Below are positions 59,145 to 64,000 of a DNA stretch of 64,000 nt, one piece after another. Within the stretch, counting starts at the first letter, position 1. The number at the start of each line of letters is the position of its first letter. The stretch covers positions 1,177,001-1,241,000 of the forward strand of contig NC_008783.1 in the NCBI RefSeq assembly GCF_000015445.1. The letters are read 5' to 3'. Position numbers and translations under genes: made by a program. Source of the DNA: Bartonella bacilliformis KC583. GTDB taxonomy: Bacteria > Pseudomonadota > Alphaproteobacteria > Rhizobiales > Rhizobiaceae. Under the pieces are notes generated by a model. The model did no database searches. It was not told the origin of the DNA and was given only the letters and a program-made list of their open reading frames with translations.

Positions 59145-59699
59145 TTATCTGTTTTTTGGAAAAATGAGAGGTATAGTTTTCTTAACGGTAAGCGCTATAG
59201 AGGAAGCAATCAGCACTTTTAAAAAATCGCCAACCATAAAACCTAACGATCCCACTAAAGCAGTAAGTAAAGGAATTTGAGCAACATAAGCAACCCACGG
59301 TATGCCAAAAAGATATACAATTCCAATACCGCCCACAGCATTTATCAAAACCAGTGTCACAAAATTGAGCCGCCGCCAAAATAACTCAACCATACAACCA
59401 ATAAAAAATGCAGCAAATGGGTAACCTATCATATAACCACCACCAGCTCCTAAAAAGGCACCAATACCTCCTCGACCACCAGCTAACAGAGGAAGGCCAA
59501 TGGCAACAAGAAAAAGAAAAAGCGCTGACGCTAAAGCTCCCCTCTTCGCTCCTAGTATAGATCCTGCCAACATCGATCCCATAGACTGAGCGGTAATAGG
59601 AATTCCAACCAAAAAAGGGAGAAGAATAGGCGGGAAAAGACCTAAAACTGCGTAGATGGCAGCAAATAAAGCAATATAAATTAGATCTTTTGTACTCAT
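59145..59699 (-). CDS. bioY: Biotin ECF transporter substrate-binding protein BioY
   Basis: BioY is the S-component that binds biotin in the membrane. The 184-residue protein has six hydrophobic segments and the family motif ITAQSMGSMLAGSILGAKRG. The Gly-rich GGRGGIGAFLGAGGGYMIGY is also present. The start overlaps the bioN stop by four bases (ATGA). With bioM and bioN it forms a dedicated biotin uptake system, which would matter for a biotin-auxotrophic host-dependent organism. Confidence 0.93.
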   Translation of the reverse strand: MSTKDLIYIALFAAIYAVLGLFPPILLPFLVGIPITAQSMGSMLAGSILGAKRGALASALFLFLVAIGLPLLAGGRGGIGAFLGAGGGYMIGYPFAAFFIGCMVELFWRRLNFVTLVLINAVGGIGIVYLFGIPWVAYVAQIPLLTALVGSLGFMVGDFLKVLIASSIALTVKKTIPLIFPKNR

Positions 59700-60349
59700 T
59701 CAATTATTCCTTCTGTATGAGAATTTTTGTTATCACTCGGTAGCTTATCAATATCACTATCATAAGAGCGCGCATCTAATGCCTCAGCAACTTCCGAGGC
59801 CATCTTTATTGTGCGTATAATTAAGGGCATAGCAAGAGCCATGATGTTTGTATCAAGCCCACGTGCTTTCTGCGCTTCACGTATTTCATTAAATTTTTCA
59901 CTAACAACAGGAATAAACCTAATCGCCATGGACAAAACCATACCCAATTTTGATGAATTAACACCATAGCATTGAAAAGGTCGAAGCCCTGTTTCAATTG
60001 AGTGGACCATATCTGAAACTTTGGTTGTTAACGAAACAAGCGATGCTAAAGAAATGAGAAGTATAAAACGCGATATAATCCAAAATCCTGTAAGCCAATT
60101 ATCAAAAATAGCTTGAAAAACAAATACCAGAACTAAAAATGGGCATACTGGTTTAATCTGCTTTACCACATGATGAAAAGGGATCTCAGCCATTTTATAT
60201 AATAAGACCACTAACAGTAAAAATAGTAAAAGAACAGACATTGATGAAACCCAAAATATACTGGTTCCATACACAGTGAGAAATATGAGCTTAACCCCTG
60301 GTTGCAACTTATGAATCAATGTATCCTTTGGGAGATATAAACCAATCAT
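59696..60349 (-). CDS. bioN: Biotin ECF transporter transmembrane protein BioN (EcfT)
   Basis: EcfT couples ATP hydrolysis to the S-component. The 217-residue protein has about five membrane segments, the start [20 protein letters not shown] and the coupling helix [11 protein letters not shown] (Ala-Arg-Gly). A second Ala-Arg motif lies near the C-terminus (EALDARSYD). It overlaps bioM by four bases and bioY by four bases. Confidence 0.9.
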   Translation of the reverse strand: MIGLYLPKDTLIHKLQPGVKLIFLTVYGTSIFWVSSMSVLLLFLLLVVLLYKMAEIPFHHVVKQIKPVCPFLVLVFVFQAIFDNWLTGFWIISRFILLISLASLVSLTTKVSDMVHSIETGLRPFQCYGVNSSKLGMVLSMAIRFIPVVSEKFNEIREAQKARGLDTNIMALAMPLIIRTIKMASEVAEALDARSYDSDIDKLPSDNKNSHTEGIIE

Positions 60350-61026
60350 GTCATTCTTGTTACATATTCTTTGATAGCAACTGCAGGTACATCATCAACC
60401 ACTATCTCTCCCTTATCAAAAACGAGAACTCTATCAAAATTTTCTAAAAATTCTAAATCATGCGAGACGACAATCGCTTGTTGCGGTAATTCTTCTATAA
60501 CTTGCGCAATTCGGCGTTTATTACGTAAATCAAGTAATGTCGTCGGCTCGTCAAAAATAATATAATCTGGTTTCATTGCTACCACACCCGAAATAGCAAT
60601 TAATTGTTTTTGTCCACCACTTAATAAATGAACAGCATGATCTTTGAACGCTTGGAGATCATAACGCTGTAAAATTTCATCAACACGCTCTCTGATTTTA
60701 TCTTTGCTCAGTTTTAAATTTTTGAGACCAAAAGATAAATCCTCTTCTACCAATGGTAGTATAATTTGATTATCAGGATTTTGAAAAACAAATCCCACTT
60801 TACGTCTTATAGCCTTTGCGTCATGCTTTGTATCAAGCCCATCAACACTTACAAAACCACTTGACGGTAGTTGCAAACCATTAATAAGACGAACAAATGT
60901 ACTCTTTCCAGACCCATTCGAACCAACAATAGCAACCCGTTTTTCAGTAATTTGTACCGTAATATCTCTTAAAACGCACAAATGACCAAAAACTTGTGTC
61001 ACCTTATCAAATTTTATTATTCCCAA
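60346..61026 (-). CDS. bioM: Biotin ECF transporter ATP-binding protein BioM (EcfA)
   Basis: The 226-residue ABC ATPase has Walker [10 protein letters not shown] at 35-43, Q-loop [13 protein letters not shown], signature LLSGGQKQL, Walker [17 protein letters not shown] and H-loop VVSHDLEFL. It powers biotin uptake and is the first gene of the leftward bioMNY operon. It starts 45 bases after permease copy 2 ends, so the two could be cotranscribed. Confidence 0.92.
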   Translation of the reverse strand: MGIIKFDKVTQVFGHLCVLRDITVQITEKRVAIVGSNGSGKSTFVRLINGLQLPSSGFVSVDGLDTKHDAKAIRRKVGFVFQNPDNQIILPLVEEDLSFGLKNLKLSKDKIRERVDEILQRYDLQAFKDHAVHLLSGGQKQLIAISGVVAMKPDYIIFDEPTTLLDLRNKRRIAQVIEELPQQAIVVSHDLEFLENFDRVLVFDKGEIVVDDVPAVAIKEYVTRMT

Positions 61027-61071
61027 GCTTTATTCCCATCGCCCTATTTAAGTGCTCTTTTCAGAAATTAT

Positions 61072-62499
61072 CTATCGCTTAAACTTATATCCTACCATTA
61101 AAAGCAAACACCATATAGGAATGATGATAACTGCCAAACTCATATCGGGCATCTGTACAGGAATATAAGAATCAATAGAAGGCACTTCTATTCCTACTAT
61201 ATGACTGAATTGAGTCATGAATCCACTTTTCCCAAAACCACTGATAAACATAATGCAAAGCAATAAAGCAAGAAAACAAAGGCAGAAGTAATTAGCATAA
61301 GGATATAAAGCAAATGGATAAACAAGCTTATCTTTTTTACTTTTATGCGCTTTTCGAAATTTCAAATGAACAATAACAATAAGAGCCCAAGTAATAACCG
61401 CCGCTGCAGTTGCAATAGCCATTATGCGCATAAAACTATTATCAGGCATAAGGCAATTAACAACAACAATCACCGCAGTACAAAGTGATGAAAAAAGAAC
61501 GCCAACATAAGGAACACAAGAACGATTCAATTTACTAAAAATACGTGGCGCGTTCTTTTGCACTGCTAAACTATAAAGCATACGACCATTCGAATAAATA
61601 CCACTATTATAAACTGAGATGGCGGCCATAATTACCACAAAATTCAAAATATGGCCAGCTGCAGGAATGCCTACAGCTTCAAAAATAGCAACAAAGGGAC
61701 TCCCACTTTTTCCAATCATATTCCACGGCATTATCATCATAATAATACCAATAGAACCAATATAAAAAATCAAAACTCTCCACATAACTTTACGAATAGC
61801 AATAGGAATTGTTTTTTGTGGATTCGATGTCTCTCCAGCAGCTACACCAATCAGCTCGGTTCCACCAAAAGCAAACATGATCACAGAAGTCGCCAATAAA
61901 ACTCCTGTCGCTCCATAAGGGAAAAAACCGCCATGATCCCAGAGATTATGGATATTCGCTTGCCCCCCATTCATCCCAGTGAGAACAAGGAAAATTCCAA
62001 AAATAATCATACCAATAACAGCTAATATTTTGATTAAAGCTAAACCATATTCAAATTCTCCATAAAAGCGAACATTAATAAGATTAACTAATGTAACCAA
62101 AATAAGAATAATGAAAGATGATTTCCAATGATCGATTATAATCCAATGATCAAGATAAAATCCGATAACTGTCAATTCCGCCATACTGACAAGAATATAA
62201 AGAAACCAATAATTCCAACCAGCTATAAAACCAGCTAAGTTCCCCCAATATTTATAAGCAAAAAAACTGAAAGCACCTGAAACTGGTTCTTCAACCAACA
62301 TTTCCCCAAGCATTCGCATAATAAAATAGATAATTATACCACCCAAAAGATAAGCTAAAATAGTTGCAGGCCCCGCTAATTGAATAGCTTCTGTTGATCC
62401 ATAAAAAAGCCCTGTTCCAATGACGCCTCCTAAAGCAATCATCTGAATGTGACGATTTTGAAGGTCACGCTTCAATTCACCGTGTTTTACCTCAAACAT
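61072..62499 (-). CDS. Amino acid permease of the AroP/PheP type (APC family), copy 2
   Basis: The 475-residue protein is a close paralog of the one at 57097, aligned end to end without visible gaps. It starts at 62499 with MFEVKHGELKRDLQNRHIQM after a GAGGGGGA box; an upstream in-frame ATG at 62538 is not supported by the paralog. Helix 6 keeps FAFGGTEL. The upstream DNA is also shared with copy 1. Divergence is mainly in loops, for example residues around the C-terminal PSIDSYIPVQMPDM, which may mean altered specificity. Confidence 0.88.
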   Translation of the reverse strand: MFEVKHGELKRDLQNRHIQMIALGGVIGTGLFYGSTEAIQLAGPATILAYLLGGIIIYFIMRMLGEMLVEEPVSGAFSFFAYKYWGNLAGFIAGWNYWFLYILVSMAELTVIGFYLDHWIIIDHWKSSFIILILVTLVNLINVRFYGEFEYGLALIKILAVIGMIIFGIFLVLTGMNGGQANIHNLWDHGGFFPYGATGVLLATSVIMFAFGGTELIGVAAGETSNPQKTIPIAIRKVMWRVLIFYIGSIGIIMMIMPWNMIGKSGSPFVAIFEAVGIPAAGHILNFVVIMAAISVYNSGIYSNGRMLYSLAVQKNAPRIFSKLNRSCVPYVGVLFSSLCTAVIVVVNCLMPDNSFMRIMAIATAAAVITWALIVIVHLKFRKAHKSKKDKLVYPFALYPYANYFCLCFLALLLCIMFISGFGKSGFMTQFSHIVGIEVPSIDSYIPVQMPDMSLAVIIIPIWCLLLMVGYKFKR

Positions 62500-63033
62500 C
62501 AATTTCCCCCTCATTTTTGTGTACCAACCTTTACACAAAAAACACTTATATATTTTTTAAACTGTAGATGGTAATTTATTTTTTCACCATTATGCAACTC
62601 ATTTATTTGAATGCGTTACAAAGATTAAAAAGTAAGGAAAAAATTTATTTTTCTAAATCTGCAAACCGCTTTACGAAAATATTTAAATTTCTGAACAGTG
62701 CTAAACTTTTTATTGATCAGTTACTATACGAAAAAGCTCAATAATATGCCTTTCTTGCTTAATTAACTTAACTTTTGATTCCATTAAATTAATCGATTTT
62801 CATATGACATAATTTTTTACTCACGAAAAAACACGCCCAATTTGTTGCAAAACGTCTCTAACAAGCGATCGCCTTCCCCTTATAAGATAAAGAATTTTGC
62901 TATAAATTTTCGCAAAACCTCTCTCTTCAATCTCCACCCCATAAAATCCCGAAAAAATTGCATGCTTGCTTTTATACATACTTTTGGCTATTACCCTCAC
63001 TCTAATTTCTATCTAATTAATATACAAACTTAT
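62500..63033. other. Gene-free region upstream of permease copy 2 and tRNA-Thr
   Basis: The part near 62590-62640 is shared with the region upstream of copy 1. No gene is supported; a short frame at 62842-63144 only runs across the tRNA. Confidence 0.5.
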
Positions 63034-63109
63034 GCCGCATTAGCTCAGTCGGTAGAGCACATCATTCGTAATGATGGGGTCGCTGGTTCGAATCCGGCAT
63101 GCGGCACCA
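63034..63109 (+). tRNA. tRNA-Thr (anticodon CGT)
   Basis: The 76-base sequence folds as a cloverleaf. The acceptor stem is GCCGCAT / ATGCGGC, the D arm is AGCTCAGTCGGTAGAGC, and the anticodon stem CATCA / TGATG has loop TTCGTAA. The T arm contains GGTTCGAATCC. The discriminator A and an encoded CCA follow. The anticodon CGT reads ACG (Thr). Confidence 0.97.
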
Positions 63110-63301
63110 AAAATAGCCATAAAATTAATTCAGTAAGATTTTAAATTGCAATTCTTTCCATTGCGAAGTTTACATTAGAAATTATTGGAAACATATCAAA
63201 AACGACACATTAAGTTACATCTTTCTCGCACTCAATAATCGGTACTTTTTTGCCAAAAAGATTACCTCATATCCTTCTGTCTCTGATCAATCTTTTAAAT
63301 A

Positions 63302-64000
63302 TCAATCATGAACGAGAGTCTCATGTGCAATCTCTCTAATTGCGCATACACCAATCAATGTCATAGCCACCCGCATTTCTTTAGCAAAAAGATCAAGCAA
63401 ATGAGTAACGCCTTTCTCACCTGCAGCGGCAAGCGCATAAACAAAAGCGCGGCCAATCATAACGGCATTCGCCCCTTGTGCTACTAACATGCGCACAATA
63501 TCAAGACCAGAACGAACACCAGAATCAGCTAAAATAGCGATATCACCTTTTACAGCTTCAGCAATCATAGGCAAGGCTTGTGCAGTTGACAACACTCCAT
63601 CAAGCTGGCGTCACCATGATCCATGATTAGACACAACAATCCCATCTGCACCAAATTTTACTGACTCATGCACATCTTGTAGATCAAGAATACCTTTCAA
63701 AATCATTTTTCTTTTCCAAAAGTCGCGTATCCATTGTAAATCAGGCCAACCAATTAATGGATAAAATTTGCATTAAGCCAACCAATATAATCTTCTAATT
63801 CGACTTTCCTCTGGAAATAGTAGAAACATTTCCAAGATCATGCGGACGCCCCATAATACCAACGTTCCAAGCCCAATGCGGGTGAATCATAGCCTGTAAA
63901 CGACGTACTCTAGCATAAGGACCAGCCATCCCTGAGCGAGCATAACGATAACGCGCACCAGGAACCGGCATATCAACTGTAAAAACCAAATGTACGCACG
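63302..64000 (-). pseudogene. lldD: L-lactate dehydrogenase (FMN-dependent, LldD) pseudogene, 5' end outside window
   Basis: The pieces match the FMN-dependent alpha-hydroxy-acid dehydrogenase family. They read [11 protein letters not shown], then (after a frame change) [11 protein letters not shown], then (after another) [20 protein letters not shown] and [12 protein letters not shown]. There the conserved N-H-G-G-R-Q has become N-H-G-S-W-stop, and the rest continues as [39 protein letters not shown] and [15 protein letters not shown]. Two frameshifts and one stop are visible in the window alone. The enzyme, which oxidises L-lactate to pyruvate, is not functional. Confidence 0.92.

Noticed and set aside
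62842..63144. 100-residue frame across tRNA-Thr
   Set aside because: It runs through the tRNA gene and its product matches nothing; the tRNA explains the conservation.

Overview
The window looks like a chromosome segment of a flagellated Bartonella. The evidence is an AT-rich rhizobial-type flagellar regulon (motE, a DUF1217 gene, a DUF6468-like gene, a short CheL/FlgJ rod-binding protein), a Bartonella-style autotransporter barrel, and three DUF1561/PF07598 proteins. To my knowledge that last family is known mainly from pathogenic Leptospira (virulence-modifying proteins) and a few Bartonella such as B. bacilliformis. The genus call is confident; the species is inference.

Layout. 1-0.7 kb: 3' end of an autotransporter gene. 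0.8-24.5 kb: flagellar regulon. It opens with a flagellin-like protein lacking its N-terminal D0 helix. A leftward block follows (flgB, flgC, fliE, flgG, flgA, flgI, motE, flgH, fliL, fliP), then fliI and the flgF/DUF1217 genes. A rightward block divergent from these holds motA, fliM, a DUF6468-like gene, fliN, fliG and flhB, and a leftward flhA-fliR block carries accessory genes. Switch, export apparatus, rod and L/P rings are covered. The hook, filament cap, MS ring and a full-length flagellin must lie elsewhere.

25-42.5 kb: housekeeping genes: ribF, a HAD hydrolase, murJ, trpS, nfu, groESL with a CIRCE operator, fumC, pgm, a peroxiredoxin and hisS. A decayed ParA-like gene lies at 32.1-32.9 kb.

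43-55 kb: accessory island and the most interesting part. Three paralogous secreted proteins of about 640 residues each carry a signal peptide, two ricin-B-like lectin regions, an invariant R-x-K-R site at the junction, and a C-terminal effector region with conserved Cys, His and Asn. Two small secreted proteins with a C-terminal Cys pair lie convergent to them; one has a 12-copy 13-bp tandem repeat in its leader. Between the second toxin and the second small gene sits a decayed phage segment: antirepressor, endolysin, Rz and Rz1. The exact spacing of the R-x-K-R site between conserved cysteines suggests an AB-toxin plan with host-protease activation.

55.5-64 kb: a gpsA resembling the Helicobacter enzyme (probable horizontal acquisition), two near-identical amino-acid permease genes flanking a bioMNY biotin ECF transporter, tRNA-Thr(CGT), and an lldD pseudogene running off the end.

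Throughout the window, short direct duplications (13-26 bp) and frameshifted genes point to active replication slippage and genome reduction. All identifications come from reading the sequence; no database search was run.
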